Below the pieces are notes generated by a model. It ran no database searches and was not told the DNA's origin. It saw only the letters and a program-made list of their open reading frames with translations. DNA of 63,587 nt, taken from Microvirga sp. Lineage in GTDB: Bacteria > Pseudomonadota > Alphaproteobacteria > Rhizobiales > Beijerinckiaceae. Where the stretch lies: the NCBI GenBank assembly GCA_029266525.1, contig JAQSWQ010000028.1, positions 1 to 63,587 on the forward strand, in the 5' to 3' direction. This document shows, in pieces, positions 26,387-34,791 of the stretch. The position numbers were made by a program, and so were the translations under genes. Within the stretch, counting starts at the first letter, position 1; each line of letters begins with the position of its first letter.

Positions 26387-26537
26387 GTCATGGCCGGGCT
26401 CGGCCCGGCCATCCACGCCTTTGCCGGGGCAGTGTGCAGGCGTCATCATTATCACACCCAAGGACAAACGCCGGCTGCGCCGGCGCCGCGCCTACGGCGC
26501 GGAAGTCGTGGATGGCCGGGACAAGCCCGGCCATGAC
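26387..26537. repeat. Inverted pair of palindromic repeats between two hicB-like genes
   Basis: GTCATGGCCGGGCTCGGCCCGGCCATCCACG (26387-26417) and its inverted partner at 26508-26537 (GTGGATGGCCGGGACAAGCCCGGCCATGAC) flank 90 bases that include CCGGCTGCGCCGG. Each is itself a palindrome and the pair is also inverted, so a long cruciform or hairpin is possible. No gene is seen in this 250-base gap. Confidence 0.7.
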
Positions 26538-26582
26538 GAGAGTATCAGGGTTAGGTATGCGAGGGCGCCACGGAGCGACGCG

Positions 26583-26894
26583 ATGAAGCCCTACATCGGT
26601 ATCGTCCATAAGGACCCGGACAGCGCCTACGGCATCAGCTTCCCGGATGCTCCGGGCTGCTTCTCCGCGGCCGACGAGATGGATGACGTGTTTCCGATGG
26701 CGGAGGAGGCGCTGTCGCTATGGACGGAAGGAATGGTGGAGGAGGGCCACACGATCCCTCCCACACGCGGTCTCTCAAAGATCAGCAAAGATCCGGAGTG
26801 GCAGGAGAGTCTGGCCGAAAGCGTTTTTCTAATCGCTTTGCCCGTGCTGCGGCGAAGCGCTCAGCGGCGGAGTGACACGCCACAACCGGAGTGA
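26583..26894 (+). CDS. HicB-like antitoxin family protein (second copy)
   Basis: A 103-residue protein with the same N-terminal fold: YIGIVHKDPDSAYGISFPDAPGCFSAADEMDDVFPMAEEAL, then a helical region (DPEWQESLAESVFLIALPV) and a basic tail. The PGCFSA core is shared with the divergent gene at 26038, but the rest differs. The family pairs with HicA toxins; none is adjacent. Its stop (26892-26894) abuts the stop of the convergent gene at 26895. Confidence 0.72.
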   Translation: MKPYIGIVHKDPDSAYGISFPDAPGCFSAADEMDDVFPMAEEALSLWTEGMVEEGHTIPPTRGLSKISKDPEWQESLAESVFLIALPVLRRSAQRRSDTPQPE

Positions 26895-27644
26895 CTAAAA
26901 CCCAAAGCCCTCACCACCAGCTGCGCGCTTCATACGCGCCTCTCGCTCGCGGTCGTGCAACACCTCGAACCATAGCTCGTATGTCTCCTGGATGCCGGCG
27001 TTAAGCTCGTCGAGATCAACGATTTCGGAAGCTACGAAATCGTGAATCACGATAAACCGCTCGCTGGAACCCTGTTCTCGCACAGGGAACTGGTAGATCC
27101 GAAACATGGCGTCGGCGAAGTCACCCGTCCCGATGTGGTGGTACATGGCCGAAAAGACAAACCTCTTGGCTAAGCGGGTCAGTCCATTGCCACGACGGGG
27201 GTCAACGAAGGGAATAACTGGGCGGTCATCCTGGACTTGAAAGAAGTCGTGCCAAAACTTCACCGTGGCACTAAATCCGATCGGGACAGCGGTAAAGCCG
27301 TGCTCGAGTGCATCGAAACCGGATGTTGCCGCGTGCTGGAAGAGCAAGCGCCCGAGTTCCAGGTTCGGCTCAAGCCAGTCTGGTTCCAGGTTCGGCTCAA
27401 GCCAGTCTGGGTTAGCTCGGCATGCGCGTGTTATTGCAGCTTCAACATCGGCCAAGACGCAAGGAGGTAGGTCGAGCAGAGCTTTCCGGGTGTTAAAAAT
27501 GCCCTTGAGCGCTCCTCGAAACGGCGCCCACGAATGGCGCGGGCGGCCGCTCCTGAATTTCCGAAGCGCGATTACCTTTTCATCGGTCGGGAGCAACGCG
27601 ATCCGGGCGAGATCGGTCTCGGGCAACAAGGGGGTGGTCTTCAT
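26895..27644 (-). CDS. Unrecognised partner of a Panacea-domain antitoxin (candidate toxin)
   Basis: A 249-residue soluble protein with no recognised family. Notable segments are FRSGRPRHSWAPFRGALKGIF near the N terminus, HDFFQVQDDRPVIPFVDPRRGNGLTRLAKRFVFSAMYHHIG in the middle and EIVDLDELNAGIQETYELWFEVLHDRE at the C terminus. It contains a 9-residue tandem duplication (PDWLEPNLE twice) from a 27-base repeat. It starts 65 bases inside the end of the upstream Panacea/SocA-domain gene on the same strand. Panacea proteins are antitoxins for diverse toxins, so this protein is a candidate toxin by position. Its lower GC than the surroundings suggests acquisition by transfer. Confidence 0.6.
   Translation of the reverse strand: MKTTPLLPETDLARIALLPTDEKVIALRKFRSGRPRHSWAPFRGALKGIFNTRKALLDLPPCVLADVEAAITRACRANPDWLEPNLEPDWLEPNLELGRLLFQHAATSGFDALEHGFTAVPIGFSATVKFWHDFFQVQDDRPVIPFVDPRRGNGLTRLAKRFVFSAMYHHIGTGDFADAMFRIYQFPVREQGSSERFIVIHDFVASEIVDLDELNAGIQETYELWFEVLHDREREARMKRAAGGEGFGF
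27357..27410. repeat. 27-base perfect tandem duplication inside a coding region
   Basis: The unit starting TTCCAGGTTCGGCTC is present twice without a mismatch at 27357-27383 and 27384-27410. It lies in frame in the candidate toxin gene and adds nine residues (PDWLEPNLE) without a frameshift. Identity between the copies suggests a recent slippage event. Confidence 0.9.
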
Positions 27645-28173
27645 GTGGCTCTGCCGTCCTACTGTTTTGTTTGGCGCCAAACCAAAGGTACTTGAAGCGT
27701 TCAACTATGGTGCGATCCGATATTCGCAGCCCGAAGTTAGCTTTTCCCGCAGATTCACGAACGACATAATCCCAAGGACCATTTTTCGCGTGAGTTAGAT
27801 CTACAAGTTGGCCAGCGCTCCAATTGCCGTAGAACTCCACTACTCGACTTACCGTCGCACGAGCTTCCAAATCCGTGGCAGAAGGAATCTCTCGGTGCGC
27901 CCCCGTGGCCGGATTTCTTGCTGTTGCCCGCTCTGTGATGATCGAACGACCGAACCTTCTGAACGACTCGTTCGCCTCACGGCTGACGGGACCATACTGC
28001 CACGCCTCGAACGAACCATGAACCAGGGGACGGCCTCTCTGCACAAGAAAAAGCGCGTGACAGAGGAAAAGCAGCTTCTGAAGCTTCAGGTTCGTAAGCT
28101 TCAGCCCTCTCCCTTCCGCCTCATCAAGAATGAGGTTTGCGATCGCCCGTGCGTCGTAGCCCCTGGACATCAT
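27580..28173 (-). CDS. Panacea-domain (SocA/DUF4065) antitoxin-like protein
   Basis: A 197-residue protein. The DUF4065/Panacea signature is clear: ANLILDEAEGRGLKLTNLKLQKLLFLCHALFLVQRGRPL, then FEAWQYGPVSREANESF, and WSAGQLVDLTHAKNGPWDYV. Members such as SocA and GepA act as antitoxins that bind or help degrade varied toxins. The start was set at ATG 28173; a GTG lies two codons upstream. The last 65 bases overlap the next gene in another frame, an arrangement typical of translationally coupled antitoxin-toxin pairs. Codon use is less GC-rich than in neighbouring genes. Confidence 0.82.
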   Translation of the reverse strand: MMSRGYDARAIANLILDEAEGRGLKLTNLKLQKLLFLCHALFLVQRGRPLVHGSFEAWQYGPVSREANESFRRFGRSIITERATARNPATGAHREIPSATDLEARATVSRVVEFYGNWSAGQLVDLTHAKNGPWDYVVRESAGKANFGLRISDRTIVERFKYLWFGAKQNSRTAEPHEDHPLVARDRSRPDRVAPDR

Positions 28174-28233
28174 TATCACGTTCCCGTTCGGAACATATCA
28201 AGAACATAGGGAATTGCCAAGCCGTTCACAATG

Positions 28234-30768
28234 CTACCCCGCCCCCTGCACAAAACTGTCCAGCACCATCTTCCTCCCGGCCTTGTCGAAATCGACGGTC
28301 AGCTTGTTGCCGTCGACGCCCGCCACGGTGCCGGGGCCGAATTTCTGGTGGAAGACGCGCGCGCCTATCGCGTAGGCCGAGGGCGTGCCGGTCGATTTGG
28401 CGACGAGCTCGCCTTCGATCAGCACCGGGCCGCGGGGCGGCTTGCCTTCGCGGCGGGCGCTGCCGAACGCGGCGCCGGCGCCGCCGGCACCTGAGCCCCA
28501 GCCGCGGCGCACGCCGGGGAACGGCGTGTCCCCTCCGCCCGCATCCTCGAAGCCGCCGCGATCGCCACGTCCACCGCGCCCGCCTTCGTCGTCGCCCATG
28601 CCGAAGCTCGTGTCGCGGCTGCCGCCTTCGCCCATGGCGGCGCGGTTGGCCTGTGCGCGCTGCCAGCCGGGCGTCCCATACGAGGAGCTGGCGAAGGGCT
28701 GCTGCATGCGGTCGAAGCGCGAGGGGCCGTAAGAGAAGTTCGCCGGCGCCTCCGTGACCTCGACCGCCGCTTCGGGCAGGTCGTCGATGAACCTACTCGG
28801 CACCGTCGCGTTCCACATCCCGTGGATGCGGCGGTTCGAGGAAAAGTAGATCTTGGCCCGCCGCCTTGCCCGCGTCAGCCCGACATGGGCAAGCCGCCGC
28901 TCCTCCTCGAGCCCGGCCTGGCCGCTCTCGTCGAGCGAGCGCGGCGAGGGGAAGAGCCCTTCCTCCCAGCCGGGCAGGAAGACCGTGTCGAACTCGAGGC
29001 CCTTGGCGGCGTGCAGCGTCATCAGGCTGACGCGCTCCGAGGTGTCGGCGTCGTTCGCCTCCATGACCAGCGAGACATGCTCGAGGAACGCCCCCATGTC
29101 GGGGAACTCCTCCATCGAGCGCACCAATTCCTTCAGGTTCTCGAGGCGCCCGGCGGCGTCGGCCGAGCGGTCGCGCTGCCACATGTCGGTGTAGCCGGAT
29201 TCCTCCAGGATCGCCTGCGCGGCCTCCTGGTGCGGCACGGTCTCGACGAGCTTCGCCCAGCGCGCGAAGGCGGCGAGCAGGTCGCGCAGCGAGCCGCGGG
29301 GCTTCGGCTTCAGCTCCTCGGTCTCGACCACGAAGCGGGCCGCCGCCATCAGCGGGACCTGTGCGCGGCGGGCATGCGCATGCAGCGCGTTGAGCGTCGC
29401 GTCGGCAAGCCCCCGCTTCGGGACGTTGATGATGCGCTCGAAGGCAAGGTCGTCGGCGGGGTTGGCGGTCGCGCGCAGATAGGCGAGCGCATCGCGGATC
29501 TCGGCGCGCTCGTAGAAGCGCGGGCCGCCGATCACGCGGTAGGGCGTGCCGGTCTGGACGAGCCGGTCCTCCAATTCGCGCATCTGGGCCGAGATGCGCA
29601 CCAGGATCGCGATCTCGGAGAGGTCGTGCCGGTTGGCATGCAGCGCCTCGATCTCCTCGCAGACGAGGCGCGCCTCCTCCTCCGAATCCCAGGCGCCGGT
29701 GACCGTGACCTTCTCGCCCGGAACGTCCTCGGTGCGGAGCGTCTTGCCGAGCCGGCCCTGGTTCTTGGCGATGAGGGTCGAGGCGGCGTCGAGGATGTGG
29801 CCGGTCGAGCGGTAGTTGCGCTCGAGGCGGATGACCTTGGCGCCGGGGAAGTCGTGCTCGAAGCGCAGGATGTTGTCGACCTCGGCGCCGCGCCAGCCAT
29901 AGATCGACTGGTCGTCGTCGCCGACGCAGCACAGGTTTTTTCTGGTCTGCGCGAGCAGCCGCAGCCACAGATACTGGGCGACGTTGGTGTCCTGGTACTC
30001 GTCGACCAGCATGTAGCGGAAGCGGTTCTGGTAGAGACCGAGCACGTCCGGGTTGTCGCGCCACAGGCGCAGGCATTCGAGCAGGAGATCGCCGAAATCG
30101 ACGGCGTTGAGGGTCTTGAGGCGCGCCTGGTAGGCCGAATAGAGCTCGCCGCCCTTGCCGAAGGCGAACGCGGCGGCCTCGCCGGGGGGCACGCTCTTCG
30201 GATCGAGCCCGCGGTTCTTCCACCCGTCGATATAGGCGGCGAGCTGGCGGGCCGGCCAGCGCTTCTCGTCGATGCCCTCCGCCTCGATGACCTGCTTCAT
30301 CAGGCGCAGCTGGTCGTCGACGCCGAGGATGGTGAAGTCGGACTTCAGCCCGACGAGCTCGGCGTGGCGGCGCAGCACCTTGGTGCCGATCGAGTGGAAG
30401 GTGCCGAGCCAGGGCATGCCCTCGGCGACCGCGCCGACGAGGGCGCCGATCCGCTCCTTCATCTCGCGCGCCGCCTTGTTGGTGAAGGTCACGGCGAGGA
30501 TGTCGAACGGCCGCGCCTTAGCCGTGGCGATGAGGTGGGCGATGCGGGTCGTCAGCACCCGCGTCTTGCCGGTGCCGGCGCCCGCAAGCACCAGCACCGG
30601 CCCTTCCGTGGCCTCGACGGCTTGGCGCTGCTCGGGGTTGAGGCCGGAGAGGTAAGCGGCCGAAGGCGGCGCGACGGCCGCCCGGGCGCGCGCCGAAAGC
30701 GAGCCGGGCCGCGGCTCGGGCGTCGGATCGTCGAAAGCGGGCGCGCCGATCGGCTCGGGTCGATTCAT
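28234..30768 (-). CDS. uvrD: UvrD/PcrA-family DNA helicase
   Basis: An 844-residue superfamily 1A helicase that unwinds DNA 3' to 5' in nucleotide-excision and mismatch repair. Motifs visible include Q motif LNPEQRQAVEA, Walker A AGAGTGKT (62-69), motif Ia LAVTFTNKAAREMKERI, motif II LVDEYQDTN, motif III GDDDQSIYGWRGAE, motif IV IRLERNYRST, motif V VSLMTLHAAKGLEFD and motif VI VGLTRARRR. A Gly-rich linker leads to a C-terminal tudor-like domain (FHQKFGPGTVAGVDGNKLTVDFD). The start at 30768 excludes a 20-residue upstream extension. Confidence 0.94.
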   Translation of the reverse strand: MNRPEPIGAPAFDDPTPEPRPGSLSARARAAVAPPSAAYLSGLNPEQRQAVEATEGPVLVLAGAGTGKTRVLTTRIAHLIATAKARPFDILAVTFTNKAAREMKERIGALVGAVAEGMPWLGTFHSIGTKVLRRHAELVGLKSDFTILGVDDQLRLMKQVIEAEGIDEKRWPARQLAAYIDGWKNRGLDPKSVPPGEAAAFAFGKGGELYSAYQARLKTLNAVDFGDLLLECLRLWRDNPDVLGLYQNRFRYMLVDEYQDTNVAQYLWLRLLAQTRKNLCCVGDDDQSIYGWRGAEVDNILRFEHDFPGAKVIRLERNYRSTGHILDAASTLIAKNQGRLGKTLRTEDVPGEKVTVTGAWDSEEEARLVCEEIEALHANRHDLSEIAILVRISAQMRELEDRLVQTGTPYRVIGGPRFYERAEIRDALAYLRATANPADDLAFERIINVPKRGLADATLNALHAHARRAQVPLMAAARFVVETEELKPKPRGSLRDLLAAFARWAKLVETVPHQEAAQAILEESGYTDMWQRDRSADAAGRLENLKELVRSMEEFPDMGAFLEHVSLVMEANDADTSERVSLMTLHAAKGLEFDTVFLPGWEEGLFPSPRSLDESGQAGLEEERRLAHVGLTRARRRAKIYFSSNRRIHGMWNATVPSRFIDDLPEAAVEVTEAPANFSYGPSRFDRMQQPFASSSYGTPGWQRAQANRAAMGEGGSRDTSFGMGDDEGGRGGRGDRGGFEDAGGGDTPFPGVRRGWGSGAGGAGAAFGSARREGKPPRGPVLIEGELVAKSTGTPSAYAIGARVFHQKFGPGTVAGVDGNKLTVDFDKAGRKMVLDSFVQGAG

Positions 30769-30907
30769 CTTGCAAAAGCTCTGGACCAAAGGGCGAACGG
30801 CGTCGAGGCCGGCGGGGTTCGCATGCACAGGCGCCGCGGGTCCTCGCGGGAGCGGCGCATGCGCCCCACATAGGCTCTGACGCGCCGATTTTCAGGAGAG
30901 GGCCGCG

Positions 30908-31165
30908 ATGCGCGCCTTATGGTTTGCCCTTGCCTTGGCCGCACTTGCCGCACCTGCCGCGGCCCAGATGGATCCGCGCCCGGCGACGAGCCGGGCCGAG
31001 CGCCAGATCATGGAGAACAGCCGCGCCTTGGAGCTTCAGCAGCAGCAGCGAAGCTTCACGCAGCAGAACCAGTTCGAGATCAACGCGCTGCGCAACCAGC
31101 TCCAGCAGCAGCAGATGTTCCCGCCGCCCGGCCGCGGATGTCCAACCGGCGCCGTCAGCTGCTGA
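30908..31165 (+). CDS. Small secreted Gln-rich protein
   Basis: An 85-residue exported protein. The signal peptide (RALWFALALAALAAPAAAQ) is followed by a Gln/Arg/Asn-rich helical stretch (ALELQQQQRSFTQQNQFEINALRNQLQQQQ) with likely coiled-coil character and a short tail with two Cys (GCPTGAVSC). GGAGAGGG precedes the ATG. Its last 11 bases overlap the 3' end of the convergent metal permease gene. No known family. Confidence 0.6.
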   Translation: MRALWFALALAALAAPAAAQMDPRPATSRAERQIMENSRALELQQQQRSFTQQNQFEINALRNQLQQQQMFPPPGRGCPTGAVSC

Positions 31166-32093
31166 GCGACAGCGTCTCGCGGCCGCTCAGCCGCGCGAGC
31201 GTCCGGCTGCGGTACATCACCGCCGCGCCGAACATCAGGCCGGAGACGGCGCCGATCATGCCGGCCGCATTGAGGGCGATGTCGTAGCCGAGGGCCTGCG
31301 GCCCGAGCGTCGCAACCGCGTAGCCGAGAAACACCGACAGAAGGGCGAGGGCGCATGAGAGGCGGATCTGCGCCGGCAGCGTCTGCGTGAAGAGCCGCGC
31401 GGTCGCCGGCGGGCAGACGATCATCGCGACCGCGAGCACGACGCCGACCGATTCGAAGGCCGCGACCGAGGCGAGCGCCGTCGCGACGAGGAGGAGAAGG
31501 TCGAGCGCTCCGACCGGCAGTCCCGAGGCGCGGGCGAAGTCGGGGTCGAACGCCACGAGCGCCAGCTCCTTCTGCGCGAGCGCCACGATTGCAGCGACGA
31601 GGAGGAGGATCGCCGCCAAGCGGCCGAGGGCACGCGGCATCTCGGCGAGCTCCGACAGGCTGAACAGGCTGCCGATTCCGGTTGCGGTCGGCCAGACCAG
31701 CGCCTCGAGATTGCCGGTGATGACGTGGTGGACGTCGAAGGCGGTGCGGGCGATGCCGGACTGCTCCATCGCCAGCACGCCGGCCGCGAACAGCGTCGTG
31801 AACACGACGCCGAGCGCGGCCGAAGGCTCGACCTTCGCGGTGCGGATGAGGAAGCTCACGAGGCCGACCGCGACCAGCGCGGCCCCGACCCCGCCGGCGA
31901 GCATCGCGACGACGGCGGTCGTGCCGGTGAGCATGAAGGCGGCGAGCACGCCGGGCAGCATGACGTGGGAGAGCGCGTCGCTGACCATGGCGCGGCGGGT
32001 CAGCACCAGAAAATTGCCGACGAGCGCGCAGGAGAGCGCGGCGAAGCTCGCTCCGATCAGCGCCGGCAGATCGAGTTGCAGGAAGGCGGTCAC
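31155..32093 (-). CDS. Metal ABC transporter permease (SitD/MntB/ZnuB family)
   Basis: A 312-residue integral membrane protein of the ABC-3 family with about nine helices. Hallmarks include LTRRAMVSDALSHVMLPGVLAAF near the N terminus and FESVGVVLAVAMIVCPPATARLF in the C-terminal third. It is the second of two adjacent permeases, as in sitABCD, and overlaps the upstream permease gene by 4 bases (32090-32093). The complex would import Mn2+, Fe2+ or Zn2+. The ORF order SBP-ATPase-permease-permease matches Sit/Yfe systems. Confidence 0.9.
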   Translation of the reverse strand: MTAFLQLDLPALIGASFAALSCALVGNFLVLTRRAMVSDALSHVMLPGVLAAFMLTGTTAVVAMLAGGVGAALVAVGLVSFLIRTAKVEPSAALGVVFTTLFAAGVLAMEQSGIARTAFDVHHVITGNLEALVWPTATGIGSLFSLSELAEMPRALGRLAAILLLVAAIVALAQKELALVAFDPDFARASGLPVGALDLLLLVATALASVAAFESVGVVLAVAMIVCPPATARLFTQTLPAQIRLSCALALLSVFLGYAVATLGPQALGYDIALNAAGMIGAVSGLMFGAAVMYRSRTLARLSGRETLSLSS

Positions 32094-33010
32094 GCCGGCG
32101 TCTCCGCCAGCGCGGGCTGGCGCCGGCCGAGCGCCCGAATCGCGAGCCCGCGCGCCGCGCCGAAGAACACGCTGAAGGCGAACAGCGCTGCGCCCACCAC
32201 GACAATCGTCGCCCCCGTGGGCACGTCGGGCGCAACCGCCGAGATCGCTGCGCCGAGAAAGGCGCTGAGCGCGCCGAACAGCGCCGAGACCGCCACCACG
32301 ACCGGCAGCCGGTCGCTCCAGAAGCGCGCCGCGGCCGGCGGGATGACGAGGAGCGCCACAATCAGCACGAGCCCCACCACGCGCAACCCGATCACGACGG
32401 TCGCGAGCGACAGCGCGGCGACCACGGCGTCGAGCCGGGTCACGGACAACCCGGAGGCCGTCGCGAAGGCAGGGTCGAAGGCGACGGCCGCAAGCTCCTT
32501 GAAGACGAGGGCGAGCGCGACGAGGCAGGCGGCGGCGAGCGCGGCCATCATGTAGGCTTCGCTCTCCAGCATGCCGGCGGTCGATCCGAAGATGTAGGCG
32601 TCGAGCCCGGCCTGGCCGCCGGTACGCAGGCTCTGCACGATCGACAGGAGCGCGAGGCCAAGCCCGAAAGTCGAGGCGAGCACGGCGGCGGTGGCGGTGT
32701 CCTCGGGAACCCGCGAGACCCGCGCCAGCGCTTGGATCGCGACCAAGGCGAGCACGGCGGCGATCGCGGCGCCCGCCGTCAGCACCATCGGCGAGCGGCC
32801 GGGCAGGCCGAAGGCCGCTGCGGCGATGAACGCCGCGGCGATGCCGGGGAGCGTCGCATGCGCGACGGCATCCGAGACCAGCGCGCGCCGGCGCAGCATC
32901 GCGAAGACCCCGACCGCGCCGGCGGCGATCCCGAGCGCCGCCGCGCCGAGCATCACCACGGTGGTGTTGTAGCCGCCCTGCAGGAGAAGAACGCGGAGGA
33001 GCTCGTTCAT
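32090..33010 (-). CDS. Metal ABC transporter permease (SitC/MntB family)
   Basis: A 306-residue ABC-3 permease with a similar fold to its neighbour: LRRRALVSDAVAHATLPGIAAAF and LRVVGLVLIVALLVIPPAAARFW mark the family. About nine membrane helices. Starts 4 bases after the ATPase gene. Both permeases probably form a heterodimeric channel for a divalent metal. The C terminus (ARGLAIRALGRRQPALAETPA) is basic and cytoplasmic. Confidence 0.9.
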   Translation of the reverse strand: MNELLRVLLLQGGYNTTVVMLGAAALGIAAGAVGVFAMLRRRALVSDAVAHATLPGIAAAFIAAAAFGLPGRSPMVLTAGAAIAAVLALVAIQALARVSRVPEDTATAAVLASTFGLGLALLSIVQSLRTGGQAGLDAYIFGSTAGMLESEAYMMAALAAACLVALALVFKELAAVAFDPAFATASGLSVTRLDAVVAALSLATVVIGLRVVGLVLIVALLVIPPAAARFWSDRLPVVVAVSALFGALSAFLGAAISAVAPDVPTGATIVVVGAALFAFSVFFGAARGLAIRALGRRQPALAETPA

Positions 33011-33014
33011 TGCC

Positions 33015-33791
33015 TCAGAGGCTCAGCGGCACGCCGTAGGCGCGGGCGAGCGCCGCGGCGGTGAAGGCGGTGTCGGTCGGCCCGGCCGCGACGACGCGGC
33101 GGTTCAGGACCAGGACATGGTCGAATCGGTCGGCGACCGTCGAGAGGTCGTGATGGATGCACACCACGAGCCGGCCTTGCGCCCGCTGATCGTCGAGCGC
33201 GTCGAGGATGATCTTTTCCGAGGCCGCGTCGACGCCGGTCAATGGCTCGTCGAACAGGAGGATGTCGGCCGCGCGGGCAAGCCCGCGGGCGAGGAAGACG
33301 CGTTGCTGCTGGCCGCCGGACAATGCGCCGATCTGGCGGTCGGCGAACTCGGCGAGCCCGACCTCGGCCAGAAGCGCGCGGGCTTCCTCCCGCCGGCGGC
33401 GGCCGTACGGGCGCAGCCACCCGACCCGCCGGATCATGCCCTGGAGCACCACGTCGGTCGCGGTCGCCGGAAACTCCCAATCGACCGCGGCGCGCTGCGG
33501 CACATAGGCGAGGCGGTCGCGAGCCTGTTCGACCGAACGGCCTTCGACCGCGACCGTGCCCGCGGCGGCGGGCACTAGTCCGAGGATCGCCTTCATGAGG
33601 GTCGATTTGCCGGCGCCGTTCGGGCCGACGATGGCGACGAGCCCGGACACGGGCGGGCGCCAGGTGACGTCCTCGATGGCGAGCCGCCCGTCATAGGCGA
33701 CGGACAGCCCCTCGACGAGGAGCCGGGGCTCGTCGGCTTCGATGAGAGCCGCGCGGTCGAGCTCGGGGGAGGGGGCGAGCATGTCGATCAC
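33015..33791 (-). CDS. Metal ABC transporter ATP-binding protein (SitB/MntA/ZnuC family)
   Basis: A 258-residue ATPase. Walker A is GPNGAGKS, then Q-loop LAYVPQRAAVDWEFPATATDVV (typical of Mn/Zn importers), signature LSGGQQQR, Walker B ILLFDEP followed by LTGVD, and the switch His in IHHDLS. The N terminus has about 25 residues before the first beta strand. It overlaps the binding-protein gene by 4 bases (33788-33791). Subunit of the metal importer in this operon. Confidence 0.92.
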   Translation of the reverse strand: MIDMLAPSPELDRAALIEADEPRLLVEGLSVAYDGRLAIEDVTWRPPVSGLVAIVGPNGAGKSTLMKAILGLVPAAAGTVAVEGRSVEQARDRLAYVPQRAAVDWEFPATATDVVLQGMIRRVGWLRPYGRRRREEARALLAEVGLAEFADRQIGALSGGQQQRVFLARGLARAADILLFDEPLTGVDAASEKIILDALDDQRAQGRLVVCIHHDLSTVADRFDHVLVLNRRVVAAGPTDTAFTAAALARAYGVPLSL

Positions 33792-34762
33792 CCGGCGGCG
33801 CCGAGGCGGCCCTTGAGGCCGCGGGCCGGCGCCTGGCCGCCGAGGGCCCGGGTGATCGTCGTCACGTTGTGGTCGATCATGCCGAGATACGTGCCCTCAT
33901 AGGTGCCGGGCGCGCCCATGGCGTCCGAGAACAGCTCGGCCCCGATCTCGAGCTTGTGGCCGCGCCGCGCTGCGCCTTCGACCACCGCCTTGACGTTGCG
34001 GTCGGAAACCGAGCTTTCGACGAAAATCGCCGGAATCCTGCGCTCGATCACCAGCGCCACGACCTCCTCGATCTTCTTCAATCCCGCCTCGCTTTCGGTC
34101 GAGACGCCCTGGATGCCGATCACCTCCATCTCGTAGGCGCGGGCGAAATAGCTGAAGGCGTCGTGGGCGGTGAGAAGGATACGCTTCTCGTTCGGGATCG
34201 ATGCGAGCGCTTGTCTTGCGTAGGCGGCAAGGCCTCGAAGCTCCGCCACATACGCATCGTGGCCCTGGTCGAACGTCGCCTTTTCGGCGGGAAGGCGGGC
34301 CGCGAGCGCGTCGCGCACCGCGGCGACGACGCCGGTCCACAGCTCCGGGTCCATCCACACATGGGGGTCCGGCTTGTCCTTGTAGTCCTCGTCGGCGAGG
34401 AGCCGGTCCTTCGGCAGCTTCTCGCCGGCGAGCACCACCGGCTTCGTCTTGGCGAGCTGCTCGAAGGTGTCGCGGAACTGGGCTTCGAGATTGAGCCCGT
34501 TCGCGACCACCATGTCGGCCTTGAGCATCTTCGCCGTGTCGGCGCGGGTCGGCTTGTAGAGATGCGGATCGACGCCCTCGCCGAGCAGCACCTCGACCTT
34601 CACCCGTTCGCCGCCGACCGCGCGCACCGCGTCGCCGACCATCGCGGTGGTCGCGACGACGGTGAGCGGCTTCGGCTGCGCCGCCGCCTCTCCGATGGAT
34701 GCTGCGCCGAAGGCAGCCAGCGCGGCGAAAGCCAGAAGGTTCCGTCGGGTTCGTTCCAGCAT
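33788..34762 (-). CDS. Metal ABC transporter substrate-binding protein (SitA/MntC/TroA family)
   Basis: A 324-residue periplasmic cluster A-I binding protein. The signal peptide (RNLLAFAALAAFGAASIGEAAAQ) precedes VVATTAMVGDAVRAVGG and EVLLGEGVDPHLYKPTRAD, where His is the first metal ligand. HVWMDPELW, HDAFSYFARAYEM and the late IFVESSVSD and TYLGMIDHN segments supply the other ligand regions. There is no His-rich loop of the ZnuA type, which favours Mn2+ or Fe2+ over Zn2+. First gene of the operon, behind a dyad operator at 34799-34815. Confidence 0.9.
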   Translation of the reverse strand: MLERTRRNLLAFAALAAFGAASIGEAAAQPKPLTVVATTAMVGDAVRAVGGERVKVEVLLGEGVDPHLYKPTRADTAKMLKADMVVANGLNLEAQFRDTFEQLAKTKPVVLAGEKLPKDRLLADEDYKDKPDPHVWMDPELWTGVVAAVRDALAARLPAEKATFDQGHDAYVAELRGLAAYARQALASIPNEKRILLTAHDAFSYFARAYEMEVIGIQGVSTESEAGLKKIEEVVALVIERRIPAIFVESSVSDRNVKAVVEGAARRGHKLEIGAELFSDAMGAPGTYEGTYLGMIDHNVTTITRALGGQAPARGLKGRLGAAG

Positions 34763-34791
34763 GGCGCAAGGTCCCTCAGTCTGGGACAACG

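Noticed and set aside
28822-30873. Long plus-strand open frame of 683 codons opposite uvrD
   Set aside because: It is antisense to a helicase with all SF1 motifs; the Arg/Ala/Glu-rich translation is a GC-rich shadow.
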